In this document: piece by piece, positions 13,297 to 24,220 of the stretch
Layout of the letters: the number at the start of each line of letters is the position of its first letter
How positions within the stretch are numbered: position 1 is the stretch's first letter
Assembly: GCA_963971225.1 (NCBI GenBank)
Contig: OZ020269.1
Location: 43,979,264-44,043,263 of the forward strand
Source: Melieria omissa
Lineage: Eukaryota; Arthropoda; Insecta; Diptera; Ulidiidae
DNA length: 64,000 nucleotides
Reading direction: 5' to 3'
Position numbers and translations under genes: made by a program
The notes under the pieces: generated by a model
What the model saw: the letters and a program-made list of their open reading frames with translations, nothing else
Database searches by the model: none
What the model was told of the DNA's origin: nothing

Positions 13297-13628
13297 TTTA
13301 ATAATAATTGATTGGCACGACAGCCCGCTTACGCGAGACTAAGGCCTAGCTTCCCGCAACCACCCGTGTTGTGCGTGTGAATTTTGTACGCGGGTGGAAG
13401 GGACCTACAGTTTTATGCCGGTTCCGAACGGCAGGTTGGGAGCTTTTTCATAGGCAATTTTTACTCTCAGAGGTTTGCCATTTCCAGCTGAGAGGACAGC
13501 CACCGAAAGAGAAAACGAGTTTCCCGTTATTTTTTTTTAGGTGTTACTACATGCAGAATTCGATCTTGCGTCGCTCTGCATGCGACTCGTTGGACCGCGC
13601 ACTAACCAACTGAGCCACGGCGGCTGCC
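13297..13628 (-). mobile_element. tRNA-derived SINE
   Basis: On the minus strand the head reads GTGGCTCAGTTGGTTAGTGC, with an A-box TGGCTCAGTTGG (13606-13617) and a B-box-like AGATCGAATTC (13556-13566), spaced as in RNA polymerase III promoters. A unique body and an AATTATTATTAAA-like tail follow. The 18-bp duplication TAGATGTCTGCTTAATAA at 13279-13296 and 13629-13646 proves retrotransposition. The LINE partner is not identified. Confidence 0.85.
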
Positions 13629-13840
13629 TAGATGTCTGCTTAATAAAATAAAAAAAACCCGATCCAAAAATTCCTATATTTACTCGGTCAAAAAAAATGT
13701 TTAAAATCACTAATTTTTTGACCCGTCACAGTGGCTTTCCCCCTTAAGGCCTCAGTTGCCATAGCTTCTATTTTAGGTATATATTGTTTTATAATTTAGT
13801 TATAGTTTCAATATTCTTGTAAATAAATAAATAAATCTTT

Positions 13841-14370
13841 CAATAGGCCGAAGTTCCGGCTAGGGAGAATTTTCCTCTTTTGGGACCACCTTGACACAAT
13901 TTTCTTCATTCCATTCCATAGTTGACCTGGAGTAGTGGCTTGTCGCTAGGTCTACCCAAAACAAAACTGTTCGTTTGTGCTGTTCAATAAATGGTAGAAG
14001 CCGTTTTTGCAGGCATTGTTCCTTTCGTCCTCCTTTCATGCTTTCGATGAACACCTTGCGATGTGCCCCTCTGCAGCTGCAACATCGAGTCGATCTAGTG
14101 GGGCTATTCCGATATGTGCTAACAACTTGTTTCAGCACTTCAGGGTTACTTGGACCCTTTTTCTGCCTGATCCTTCGGTTCTGTAGATGGAGTTTCCAGC
14201 GTTGTAGTTGTTTATGATATTATGAACCGTCGCTACGCACGCTTTGCTTTCCCTTGCAATGCTTAGTCTAGACTTCGTCTTATCAGTCAAGTAAATGTCC
14301 AGTATTAATTTGCGGCAGTGTTCTTGTGGGCTGGACATATTGACTAAAGTAGATCCAAGATGCAATTGAC
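13841..14370 (-). pseudogene. Tc1-like transposase, deleted and interrupted
   Basis: The minus frame starts MSSPQEHCRKLILDIYL at 14338 and reads a helix-turn-helix region with GSGRKRVQVT, as in Tc1/Tc3 proteins. After VLKQVVSTYRN it jumps to FWVDLATSHYSRSTMEW (the second catalytic Asp region), so the middle of the catalytic domain is deleted. It continues as KVVPKEEN and PELRPIERF to 13841, where the I-clade LINE tail begins. A LOA-like LINE interrupts its upstream side at 14385. Flanking sequence after 19627 should be its 5' part. Confidence 0.75.
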
Positions 14371-14899
14371 TAATATAGCAAGAATATTGGGGTCCTGATC
14401 TGGGGATCAGGGTTTGGGTCCATAAGGTAAAGCAACTGACTGCACGGATGGGGATATGGTCTACATCTTCGGCTGCGATCTTTATGGGTACCAGGCCAAG
14501 CAGACTCAACGTCTCCACGAAGATTGCTTCTGTAACCGGGCGGTCCCTGGGCGGCTGTGGGGCCTGTCTTCTCAGCCGGCAAAGTTTGAGCTGCGGAAAT
14601 CCAGAAGCGTCTGTCCCACAGTGGGCGGCTCCCTGGTCAGCGTCTGATCTCCATGTTAGGAGCGGCTGTTTTCTCATCATCTTTTGGTGGCGTGATAGAT
14701 GTCAAAGAACCGCCACAGGGGAAGGCGGTTCATCAAAACCATTCTGGAGGGCTTCCATAAGGACTCTTTTACAGTGCAGGGAGTCGGATCCCAGTACCGG
14801 CGGTAGACAGTGGGCGAGCGGGCTGTCTGGCGTCGTCATCCAACGACCGCTTAGGCTGTGCAGCGGGACCCTAGGCTGCACGGTCTACTAATGTTACTG

Positions 14900-16105
14900 G
14901 GCAGCAGGAGGCGCCAAAACCCTAAACCCAAAACCTTTAAGCAGGCAAAAGGCGCAGAAGACCACCGAACAGGCTGGCCCCTCGCTTTCGGGGGTGGTGC
15001 CTCGGCTCCAGGGCCTTCGACTCGACGCGGCTATAGAGGGGAATCAGGTGGACTCTGACACGGAGGCGGCACTGCTGGGGGAGGGGGACGAACCTGCGGC
15101 CACTGGTTCCACTCCTGGAACTTCATCGGCGGGGGATCGCAAGACGAGCAGTGCTGCGAAGAAAGCCAGAAATGGCTACCGGCGCTCGCTTGCGTTTCTC
15201 CGGAAAATTAATAAAGTGCCTGAATCCTTGTCTGACAAGGAGAAGGAACTGGTCAAGAAGCACCAGAAGATCGTGACTAAATTCGAAAAGAAGCAGGCTG
15301 CGACTTCCGGTGCTAGGACCTCGATCACTGCAGCAACGCCTGGAGACGGTGCCACTCCTGAACAGTCGACCAGTACAGCAACGGCGGCAAAGCCTGGTTC
15401 TAGGGCCATGGCCATGGCCGCTACAGCTGTACGACCGGACAGAGCAGGGGCGGCAAAGCCTGGGAACAGTGCCACGGCTGCCTCGGCAGTACGGAAGGCG
15501 GATCAGGAGCCATCCACCTCGACAAAGCCCACTTCCACCGTAGTGGAAAAGGCTGTCAAAAGGGGTAGATCGAGGGACGATCAGCCTACAAGGGAGGGGA
15601 ATAAGCTGAAACTCTCAGCCAGCTTCTCCTCTCCACACGAGCTGCAGATTGCAGTAGTGGACCGGAGCGATCCCGATGGGAAAATTCGTCCGGAAAACTG
15701 GCTCTCTGTTGAGGCGCGCATTCTGTGACCGATGCTCGTGGCGGTGGACGGCGAGATCAACTTTGACAGCGCTTGCTGGCAGAGGGGCGTAAAGATCGTC
15801 GGGTGTGGCAACAGGCAGTCACTTGACTTCCTGGTGCGCACAATCGGCGGTCTTGAGCCTCTCTGGCAGGGGGCAAAACTCGAGGTCATACCTCGCGACC
15901 GATTGCCCCTCCGACCTATCGTCACACTGTGGGTGCCCCCTCCAGTTATGGAGGATGCGCACGTTGAAGCTGATAGGTCGGCAGAACAGCGGCCTTAACA
16001 CTGGAGAGTAGAGAGTAATCTCCTCTACTACGAGCACGAATGAGACGCGTAAGGACCTCGTGGTCGCTGTTGACCAACAGTCATTTACTTTTCTGGTGTT
16101 GTAAA
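14900..16105 (+). pseudogene. LOA-like LINE ORF1, broken
   Basis: The clearest frame (14994-15728) holds an Ala/Thr/Ser-rich linker after RSLAFLRKINKVPESLSDKE and ends with a premature TGA at 15726-15728. The same frame continues as VAVDGEINFDSACWQRGVKI and SLDFLVRTIGGL, a conserved RNA-binding-like domain of LOA ORF1 proteins. A frameshift near 15955 moves to LKLIGRQNSGLNTGE. I see no classical CCHC knuckle. Confidence 0.7.
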
Positions 16106-16170
16106 GTTCGGTTTGGGTTCCTTAAAAGCTCGTTTTCCCAATTAGGAGCGCGCCACACAGGGAAAGGCTG

Positions 16171-19100
16171 AAGGTGGTGCAGATAAACCTGCACCACTCT
16201 AAAGCCGCCACGACCTTATGCAATTCCTGGAGGAGGAGGAAGTTGACTTGGCCCTTATCCAGGAACCCTGGCTCGTCAGAGACAAGGTTTGTGGATTGGG
16301 GTCAAGTAAATTCAGAGTACTTCATTCGCGTGGTGAATGTAAGATACGAGCCTGTATTGTATATAGAAAGCACATTAATTTGTTTCTTTTATCTCAATAC
16401 AGTACTGGTGACTTGCGTGTGGCTGCGTGTGAGTGAAGGGAAGGGCTTGACCTCATCCTCTCGTCCGCAAACATGCCTTTCGAAGGTGAGGAGCCACCGC
16501 CGAAGGAAGTCCGGGACCTGGTTGCTCACACCCGATCACGGAGTGATCATCGGGTGTGACGCCAACGCTCATCATCTTCAGTGGGGAAGTTCCGGCACCA
16601 ACAGCAGGGGTGAGTTTTGAGTTTCTTCTTAATTCTAACCTTATGCGATGTAATAGGGGGCAATCCGCCCCCTTGGCTACCGACTCGAGTACTATCTCTG
16701 TAGCCGACTGGAAGGTACTAACGGAATGTTCGTTTTCGGACCACAACCGGATAGTGTTTTCCGTGGCCATGGAGGTGGGGAGTCCACCAGCCTATAGGAA
16801 TCCGAGAAAGACTAACTGGCCTAAATTCAGTGCATTAGTTTCCGAAAAACTGGCGTCGGGCAAGGCGACAGCTATCTTTGAAAGAAACAACATTGACAGG
16901 TCATTTAGTCTTTTAACGAAAGTTCTTAATAAATCTTTCAAGAAATGTGTCCAAAAAGTCGAGCTCCACGGAAAACCAACGCAGTTTGGTGGACCCCAGA
17001 GCTAAGACAACTGAAGAAGACTGGGGAGCCTACAAGGCTAGCTTTAATAAGTTTAAGAAAACTACTAGGGTAGCCAAGCGGGACGATTGGAAAAATTACT
17101 GTGAATCCCTCGACAATGTTAACGAGGCCGCCGGCCCCGTAAGGTGCTGGCTGGGGTTTCACACACCCCTGGCAGCATCAGGAAATCTGATGGATCATGG
17201 ACGGAGTCGAGGGGGGAACTTCTTGAGATCCTCATGAACACTCACTTTCCTGGATGCACGGATGTTGTTAAGACGACCACGTCGCATAGGCAACAAACAC
17301 CGCGACCGGATGGTCTAGTTAGCGAAGCCAAGGTGGCATGGGCAATTGACTCCTTCAGCCCGTATAAATCCCCGGGTCCTGATGGTGTCATTCCTGCTAT
17401 GCTACAATGGTCTAAGGAGGCGGTGGTCAAGGAGAATCTTTCATGGATCTCTCCAACAAGGATATGTCCCGCGTGCCTGGAAGGAGGTTAGGGTGGTGTT
17501 CATTCGCAAAGCGGGGAAAGTGAACCACTTATCAGCAAAATATTACAGACCGATCAGGGGAAATCTGTCGACAGCGCACTGCATGAAGCTGTTGAGACGA
17601 TCGAAAGATCGCTGAACGTTAAGGAGTATACGTTAGCCGCTTTCCTTGATATCGAGGGGGCCTTCAATAACGTTACCTTGGAGGCTATAATCAATGCACT
17701 TAGAAAGTTCGAAGTTCATGAGAAGGTGGTAAAGTGGACCAGTGACATGCTTAGCAGCAGAAGGGTCCACGCTAACCTTAGCCTGTGCTCAGTGAGGAAA
17801 TTAACTACAAGAGGCACACCACAAGGGGGTGTTCTTTCGCCTCTGCTGTGGCTCCTTGTAGTGAATAGCATCCTAGAGATCTTCGAAACCAGGAGGCTGC
17901 GAGTAGTAGCATATGCAGACGATGTCACTATCCTGATCCCTGGACGATTCCTGTCCACAATCAGCGATCTCATGAAATCTGCTCTAAAGGAACTTTCCAG
18001 GTGGGCAGAGCTGAATGGTCTAGGGGTTAATCCCTCGAAAACTGTTTTGGTACTGTTCATCCGGAAATACAAAATACCGAAGTTTAAGCTGCCTAAACTC
18101 GGCGGCACTACTCTCACCCTATCACCCGAGGCAAAATACCTCAGCACCATACTCGACTCCAAGCTCTCTTGGAAGCGCAATGTGGAAAAGCGGGTGAAAA
18201 AGAGCTTTTTACATTTGTAAAAGGGCTTTCGGGAAAAAGTGGGGATTGCAGCCGACTATCGTTCACTGGATGTATACCGCGATCATACGGCCGATCCTAA
18301 GTTAGGGAGCCATTGTCTGGTGGCCGGCTACGGGCACCAAGACCCTGGTAACGCAACTGACGAGGGTGCAGAGACTAGCGGCTATGGGAATAGCAGGCAC
18401 TGTCAAAAGCACCCCCCAGGCTGGGCTGTATGTGATCTTGCACCTCCATCCCATTGAACAGTTCATTAAATGTTGCGCCGATAAAGGCGCTCTCAGACTG
18501 TGGGAGGCCAACTTGTGGAGGCAACACGCTTATGGACATTCTGAAATTCTAAAGCTATTCGCGAAACCAGATATCGGATATCAGTTGGATTCCTGCACGG
18601 ACTATCTGATCCCATACCTCGATTTTGACACGCGCGCACTAGCCTCATATCCCACAAGGGAGGAATGGGAGCTGACAGGTGTGTCGAGAGACGCCTCTAT
18701 CATCGTTTTCACCGATGGCTCCAAAATGGAGGAAGGTACTAGAGCTAGTCTCTACTCCGATGTACTGCAGACCCACATGTCATTCAGACTGCCGGACCTC
18801 TGCAGTATTTACCAAGCAGAGATCTATGCAATTTGGAAGGCTGCTGAACTGATTTCGTGGATAGCCAGGCGGCACTTAAAGCGCTGGAATCAGTTGTTGT
18901 GAAATCAAAGCTAGTGCAGAGGTGTCGTACCGCACTTCAAAGCATTGGGCACCACCAGGTCACTCTCTGTTGGGTTCCGGGACACTCAGGAGTGGCTGGG
19001 AACGAAGCAGCGGATGAGATGGCAAAAAAGATGGCCTTGCCTGCCACCGAAGTGGATACCTCTGTGTATCTCCGATATCTGCCCTGTACATGTATATTGA

Positions 19101-19420
19101 CAGGTTGACCAAAAAGGAAATTGAGTCATCATGGCGTACCAGGACCGACTGTGGCACCTGCCAGGCACTGTGGTCCTCCTTTTCCTTGACGCAAACACGA
19201 TTCGTACTGTCCCTGAGTCGTACCTCCATTCGGCAGCTCGTTGGAGTCATAACCGAACACTGCGCTATTGGATCTATGCTTACCAAATGGCGCCCCTCGT
19301 CCGGGGATGTCTGCCGTAGCTGTGGAGATGGAGAAGAAGTAAAAAGATACAACACTTCCTGTGCCATTGCCCGGCTCTGCAGGAACGCGGACTCCGCACC
19401 TTGGGGTCAAGGTTTCTGAT
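16171..19420 (+). pseudogene. LOA-like LINE ORF2 (endonuclease, RT, RNase H), many frameshifts
   Basis: Successive frames give VQINLHHSKAATTLC and LALIQEPWL (endonuclease start, 16174-16275), GCDANAHHLQWGSSGTNSRG (16552-16611), the RT N-terminus SPYKSPGPDGVIPAMLQ (17360), RGTPQGGVLSPLLW (17811) and the catalytic AYADD (17912-17926). RNase H follows with VFTDGSKM (18708), QAEIYAIWKA (18811) and CWVPGHSGVAGNEAADEMAK (18967). At least six frame changes and several stops separate the parts. Catalytic residues are mostly retained, suggesting decay by indels. Confidence 0.85.
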
Positions 19421-19627
19421 AGACCTGGCTTGCACGGCGAAAGTCGAAATCTCGAATCTACTCTCCTTCATTAAGAGATCGAACTGGTTTCCCCTTGATT
19501 GAGACTATTGGTTTGCTCCAGAACACCATAAGAAGGGATTCATAATCGGCCATTCTGGCCTCCGAGTGGAAGTGCGGTCCTGCCGCACACACCCTTCCCT
19601 ACCTAACCTAACCTAATATAGCAAGAA

Positions 19628-20499
19628 ATTGCAACTCTTGACATTTTCTTATGTTGGATGCCCAAAAATTCTAAAATTTGTCTGGTTCACCCCTTACTTA
19701 TCCTTATTAAATTTTGTAGAAGTGAAACACATTTACAGTTATTATTACTTAGATATGTATTATGATTTTTTTTACCCCTACAAAACGATACGTTAAAATA
19801 ACATGTGCATACATACAGTCACCATTAGTGACTTTCTGATGTGTTGAAATCGTAACAACACAGCAAACCAAATCGAAACTGAAGCGATATAGAAACGGTA
19901 TCGTTAAGGCAAGCATTTTTCTCGTTTTCGAGTATTGCTAAAGTGTCGTAATTGATGCCGAGAACGAAAAAAAATTACATTATCGTAACGATATCGAGAA
20001 TTTTGAAAATCTCGATATCATTGGGATATTGAAATTATCTTATCCGAAACATCGTAAAGATGTCGAAAATTTTGAAAATTTCGATATCGTTTCGACAAAG
20101 CCATTTTTCTTGTTCTCAGTAGCATTTTGGATACAATAACGAAAACTTATTTTCTTTCTGAAAATTGAAATAAAACGAATATTTTACAGTACTGCCGCAT
20201 GGGCAGTCCATTATTCAAATCAAATAACGATAATAAGTACAACACAACAATGCACAAACTCTCAAACTCGTTTTTAAATGCGCCCACGTTCACGTAAGGC
20301 AAATTTTCGTTTCACAAAAAATATTTCATTCAACTTGAAAATTTTCAAATTCTTCAAGGAAATTATTCAAACATTATCGAGATTATTTCGAGAGTTTCTC
20401 GCTAATAATTATATCGAGAAATTGTTTGTTTGGAAGTTTTTTTTTCTTAGTATCGTTTTTTCGTCATTGGAGATACTGTTCTAAGTGGTTGCTTTGTGC
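19628..20499. other. Unassigned repeat-derived DNA with dispersed short palindromes
   Basis: The first part probably continues the 5' side of the Tc1-like element cut by the LINE. From about 19890 to 20110 the motif ATCGAGAATTTTGAAAATCTCGATATC and degenerate copies recur in both orientations (around 19990-20020 and 20065-20095), giving local hairpins. No gene is recognised. Confidence 0.45.
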
Positions 20500-20625
20500 C
20501 TTACTTTTCCGCCTTGGCTGCAATTTCGTTGCCTCTGATTCCTACATGGCTGGGCACCCATAGGATTTTGACTTTTCCACTTAGGGCAATGAGTTGCTGT
20601 TGAATTTGTTGTATTAATTCATTTT
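20500..20625 (-). pseudogene. LINE RNase H fragment
   Basis: The minus strand reads VKILWVPSHVGIRGNEIAAK, the conserved C-terminal end of RNase H domains in I/Jockey-type LINEs, followed by a stop. No other domain of that element is adjacent. Confidence 0.65.
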
Positions 20626-20627
20626 TG

Positions 20628-21107
20628 TTGCAGATGTTTCTCTATGGCGCTGAAGCATGGACAATGACACGAAACGACAAAGCGGCCCTTGAAGTGTTCG
20701 AGAGGAAGGTACTTCGCAAAATCTTCGGCCCTGTTCGTGTTGATGACGACTTTCGTATACAAATCAATTACGAGCTGTATGAGCTGTATAAGGACATGGA
20801 CGTAGCGAAGCCAGTGGCGGATCCAGGGGGTGTTTCGGGGGGTAGAAACCCCCCGAAACCCCCCTGGATCAACTATAAAACTACATACAAATTAAAAAGA
20901 ATTTTATAAATATTAAAGAATTACATTTCAAAACCCCCGAAATATTTTTCTGGGCCTGAGCGAAGCGAATTAACATCGAGCGGCTACGCTGGCTCGCTCA
21001 TGTCTGCCGTATGGACGACGAAGCTCTGCGAAAAAGGTGTTCGATGCGATGATTGGGGGTCGATGGCGAAGAGGGAGACCGTGTCTCCGGTGGAAGAACC
21101 AAGTTCA
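20628..21107 (+). pseudogene. RTE-like LINE ORF C-terminus, interrupted by a MITE
   Basis: FLYGAEAWTMTRNDKAALEV and VLRKIFGPVRVDDDFRIQIN followed by NYELYELYKDMD are typical of the post-RT C-terminal region of RTE/R2-like LINE proteins. The 147-bp hAT-like MITE splits it at codon level; after it the frame resumes with IERLRWLAHVCRMDDEALRK and PCLRWKNQ. The end is cut at 21108 by a larger TIR element. Confidence 0.75.
20812..20958. mobile_element. hAT-like MITE, 147 bp
   Basis: It starts CAGTGGCGGATCCAGGGGG and ends CTGGGCCTG between exact 8-bp duplications AGCGAAGC at 20804-20811 and 20959-20966. The CAGTGGCGGATCC terminus with 8-bp duplication is characteristic of hAT MITEs. Internally GGTTTCTACC-type inverted sequence forms a strong hairpin (GTTTCGGGGGG with CCCCCCGAAAC). 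Confidence 0.88.
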
Positions 21108-21198
21108 AGGGGCCCTGTTTTTTGAAGCTTTTTTGGGGATTTTTTTTTAGAAACTGCAAATGATAATTAGATAATTCTTCGTATTTATTCTTTACATA

Positions 21199-22827
21199 CA
21201 GTGGCGGACAAAACTGTTCACAAAAAAATTAAATTTCACAAAATGTTAAATTCACGGGTACTTGTTTGGAGTATAGCAATCGTAGTTTGCCACATTTTTA
21301 CTTCAAGCTAGCATTATATAGCATTATACCATGATAATTTTAGCTGTTTATATTTTCTGCAAAACACCGTTTTCTAAAGAAATATTTGCAGGCACGTGTG
21401 AACAGTTTTGTCCGCGATCGGTCAAAGCTACGTATTAGAGCATTTGTCTCGACAATCGCTATTAGTTCTATTCGGAACCGCGTCGGTGTATTGAGAAGAT
21501 AAATAATACATAACATTATGCTCCAAAAAACTTTTCAAAGTACAAAACTTCTAATTAAATTTGCTGATTTGAAATAGGTCGAAAATTGTTTGCAGAATTT
21601 AAAGAAAATTTTTGCAAAAGACATTGAAAGTAGTTTCACCTATCGGAAATTTGCTGGAAAACACAAAACATCAATCGGTGTAGCTAAAAAAATGAAAGAC
21701 TGCTATAATATAACACCCAGATCGAGCAAAAATGGTCGCAAGAAAAAGTAGTTTCCGGTGGTTCAGCGTATTGTTCGCAGATTGATTTTAACTGTTGCCA
21801 CTAACACTGCTGCAGACATCGCAAAAGTACTACACGCTGATTAATGTATACAAGTCACCACTAGAACCGTCCAAAATACATTAAACGAAAGCGGATTTGT
21901 AGCCAAGATCAAAACATAAAAAAACATTGTTGACTGGTCGTCATCGCAAGGTCAGGTTGGCATTTGCTATGAAGTACGCAATGACTCCCGTTGATGACTC
22001 GCGGAGAGTAACTTGGTAGGATGAAACAAAAATTCATCGTTTGGGGTCTGACGGTAAACGTTACACTTGGGTAGACAAGCAAATTGAAGTCCCAAACTGC
22101 AATATAGAACAAACTCTAAAGTTTGGAAGTTGTTTCTCTTATAGCATGCGGTTGTTTCCGTGGAAGTGATGTCGGAATTTTGCGCCGTATCAAAAGTAGA
22201 ATGATGGTAAGCGACTTTATTACCATTTGAGAGGACTCCTACCTACTAAGTTTAGATATCTTTTATAAAAAGCCGGGTCACGAAAAAATTTTTGTGCAGG
22301 ACAACGATCTAAAACATACAGCCAGAGCCACCAAAGAGTGGATAGCCGAAAACGGCATACACATTTTTGATTGGCCACCCCAATTACCGGACTTAAACTC
22401 CATAGAACATTAGTGGTTTGCCTTAAAGAGAATAATTATGCCCAAAAAGACGTACTAAAGGATATTGACAGATTATGGGAAAAAACTTCACCAGCGTGGT
22501 TGGAAATTCCCTCAAAAATACTACACAATCTAGTACAAAGCATGCCGAATCATTATAAAGGCCCGCGGAGACCACCCAAAATATTAAAGATAATATCAAT
22601 CGATTTTTGCTTATGTGCGTCAAAACTGTTCACACCACTTTTGTTGAATTTTAGTGTTTCTTTATTTATTATTATATAATTATAATATTTTGTTTGTTGT
22701 TTTTCAGTAAACAAAATATTCAATTTTAAAACTATGTACTTAAATTTTTGTTTTTGTTGTTAAAAAGTAAAAAATTTTATAAACTTTCTAACTTATGAAA
22801 ATTCGTGAACAGTTTTGTCCGCCACTG
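21199..22827 (+). mobile_element. Tc1-like transposon
   Basis: Inverted ends CAGTGGCGGACAAAACTGTT at 21199 and complement at 22827 lie between TA at 21197-21198 and 22828-22829. The length of 1.63 kb suits an autonomous Tc1 element, but the transposase is decayed. Confidence 0.92.
21570..22580 (+). pseudogene. Tc1-like transposase, multiple stops
   Basis: Fragments in three frames give SFTYRKFAGKHKTSIGVAKK (DNA-binding region), TTRTVQNTLNESGF, DETKIHRLGSDGKRYTW (first catalytic Asp), FVQDNDLKHTARATKEW (second Asp) and QLPDLNSIEH (catalytic Glu). The Asp-to-Glu spacing fits DD34E Tc1 proteins. Stops occur near 21750, 21842, 21918, 22016 and 22411, so it is a pseudogene. Confidence 0.85.
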
Positions 22828-23469
22828 TATTGAATTATAAAAAAATAAAATTTTCCACGAGCTTCCGCGAACACTGTTAGTGTCCGGCAGCTGAGTACCG
22901 GCCATATTTTTTTTAATGGTGTGTGTGCGCCATCCTCACTTTGTCCCTGTTCATCTGAAATGTAATTCAAAAATTGTCTCTTAAAAAGCATTACTACAAT
23001 TAAATGATGACCTATAATGAACCCGATCTGATCAAAATTGGACCCGCGGCATCGTTTTGACGTGTTTTTTTTCGAATTTCGCCCCTTTTTCGCTCTAAAA
23101 ACTCCCCCCAAAAATCGGCTAGTCAATGGAGCGCAATCTCCGTAAGTTAACCCGTAGAGAAAAACGTTTTGAATACAGCAAAATAAGAATCAAGTGAATC
23201 GGTCAATTAGTTTCGACGGAATCATGGCGCAATGGTCAAAGAATGTGTTTTCGAGAAAATCGCGTTTAAAGTTTTAAAACCGTGTTACGGCGTAGTGAAC
23301 GAGACGGATTTGAGGCTCTGTATCTCAAAGACGTTTACGAATTCTACAAAATCCGTTTGTATACTTTTTCTATGATAGTTATAAGTACTATAAAAATATG
23401 AAATTAAAAAAAATCCATTTTTTCAAAATGTAAAACTAGAGGACCCCTCTAAGTAGTTGGATGGGATAG

Positions 23470-24219
23470 TGTAGAAGGCTGGAACTAGGGCCAGCTAACA
23501 ATGTCAATTTGTTGTTCGATCATGTGGAAGCCTCCCTCGGCAAGAAGATTTAAAATCGGAGTAGTTCAGAAAGCTCTTAGGCTTGATCTAATTGTCGCGA
23601 GGTAAGGAGCCTTTATGGTGTTGAGGTTGCCTTTAGCGCAGCTACCAAAAATCACAACGCTGTATTCAATTTTGGAGAATATAATTAATTTGGTTATGTT
23701 TAAGAGGGTATTGCAATGAGTGCTACTTTTGTAAAATGTGAGGTATTTTATAATTTCTAGCCTGGTAGCTAAAGTTTGTTTGAGATATGTACAGTGATGC
23801 TTAAACGTATACTTAGATCGAAATATACTCCTAATATCCTAATAATATCGACATTATTAATTTGTGTGTTTCAGTATGAGATATTTAGGTTGTTGTAGCT
23901 TCGTTTTTTGCACAGATGCAAATGTTTAGTTTTTGCAATTGATATTTGTGCTCCCGAAGATTCTGAACAAGTGTCAATATCCGCAAGAATTTGGATAACG
24001 TTATTTTGTACCTCTACAATATTTTGTTGTCTTGCGATATATGCGTTGTTGTTTTGCGATATATGACCTATATATATGGTCATCCGCATATATGCAATGT
24101 TCAAGTTTTTTATTGTTCATTATTATTCTACTAAGGTTGTCAAACGCAATAAGAAATAGAGTTACTGAAAGCGGAGAGCCTTGGGGGATCCCATTAAATA
24201 CGCACGTAGACACTTTCCA
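23470..24219 (-). pseudogene. I-clade LINE ORF2: RT palm and thumb
   Basis: Minus frame contains FNGIPQGSPLSVTLFLIAFD and the catalytic motif as IYADD (24085-24071), then SSGAQISIAKTKHLHLCKK. Downstream frames are broken by several indels (DIIRILGVYFDL, TIEQQIDIVSW). No RNase H part is seen before the fragment ends near 23470. Confidence 0.8.
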
Positions 24220-24220
24220 C

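Larger units (their letters stand above)
11624..13743. mobile_element. TTAA-site foldback element with a long palindrome
   Basis: Termini GGGGGAAAGCCACTGTGAC and complement lie directly between TTAA at 11620-11623 and 13744-13747. The centre is a long palindrome (listed separately), and a SINE at 13297-13628 is inserted in the right part. No transposase is visible, so it is non-autonomous. TTAA specificity suggests mobilisation by a piggyBac- or Kolobok-type enzyme; which of these cannot be decided here. Confidence 0.85.
3320..13840 (+). mobile_element. I-clade non-LTR retrotransposon (LINE), interrupted
   Basis: The element comprises a leader, a gag-like ORF1, an ORF2 with endonuclease, reverse transcriptase and RNase H, and a 3' tail of repeated AAAT units ending near 13836. 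Its parts are split by a mariner (4961-5909), a second mariner (9547-11595) and a TTAA-site foldback element (11624-13743). Removing these inserts restores continuity of ORF2 and the 3' UTR. The tail abuts a Tc1-like transposase remnant at 13841, so the LINE probably inserted into that element. The 5' boundary is approximate. Confidence 0.85.
14385..19613 (+). mobile_element. LOA-like LINE with 14-bp target-site duplication
   Basis: TAATATAGCAAGAA occurs at 14371-14384 and again at 19614-19627, bracketing a 5.2-kb LINE with two degraded ORFs and a 3' end of CCTAACCTAACC repeats. Apurinic endonuclease, reverse transcriptase and RNase H motifs in this order suit the LOA/baggins group. It is inserted in the Tc1-like element. 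Confidence 0.88.
21109..23447. mobile_element. Non-autonomous TIR element hosting a Tc1 insertion
   Basis: Left terminus GGGGCCCTGTTTTTTGAAG and the reverse complement of the right end (GGGGTCCTCTAGTTTTACA) agree imperfectly. Flanks TCAA and CTAA could be a decayed TTAA. About 700 bp remain once the Tc1 element is removed. Around 23190-23276 it shares a block ending CGCGTTTAAAGTTTT with the two TTAA-site elements at 10722 and 11624, which supports the same broad group. Confidence 0.55.

Noticed and set aside
14448..14891. 147-codon plus-strand open frame at the LINE start
   Set aside because: It crosses the LOA-like 5' UTR, shows no family motif and other frames of similar length exist on both strands.
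19595..19616. CCTAACCTAACCTAA resembles telomere-type repeats
   Set aside because: It is directly followed by the 14-bp target duplication of the LOA-like LINE, so it is that LINE's 3' tail.
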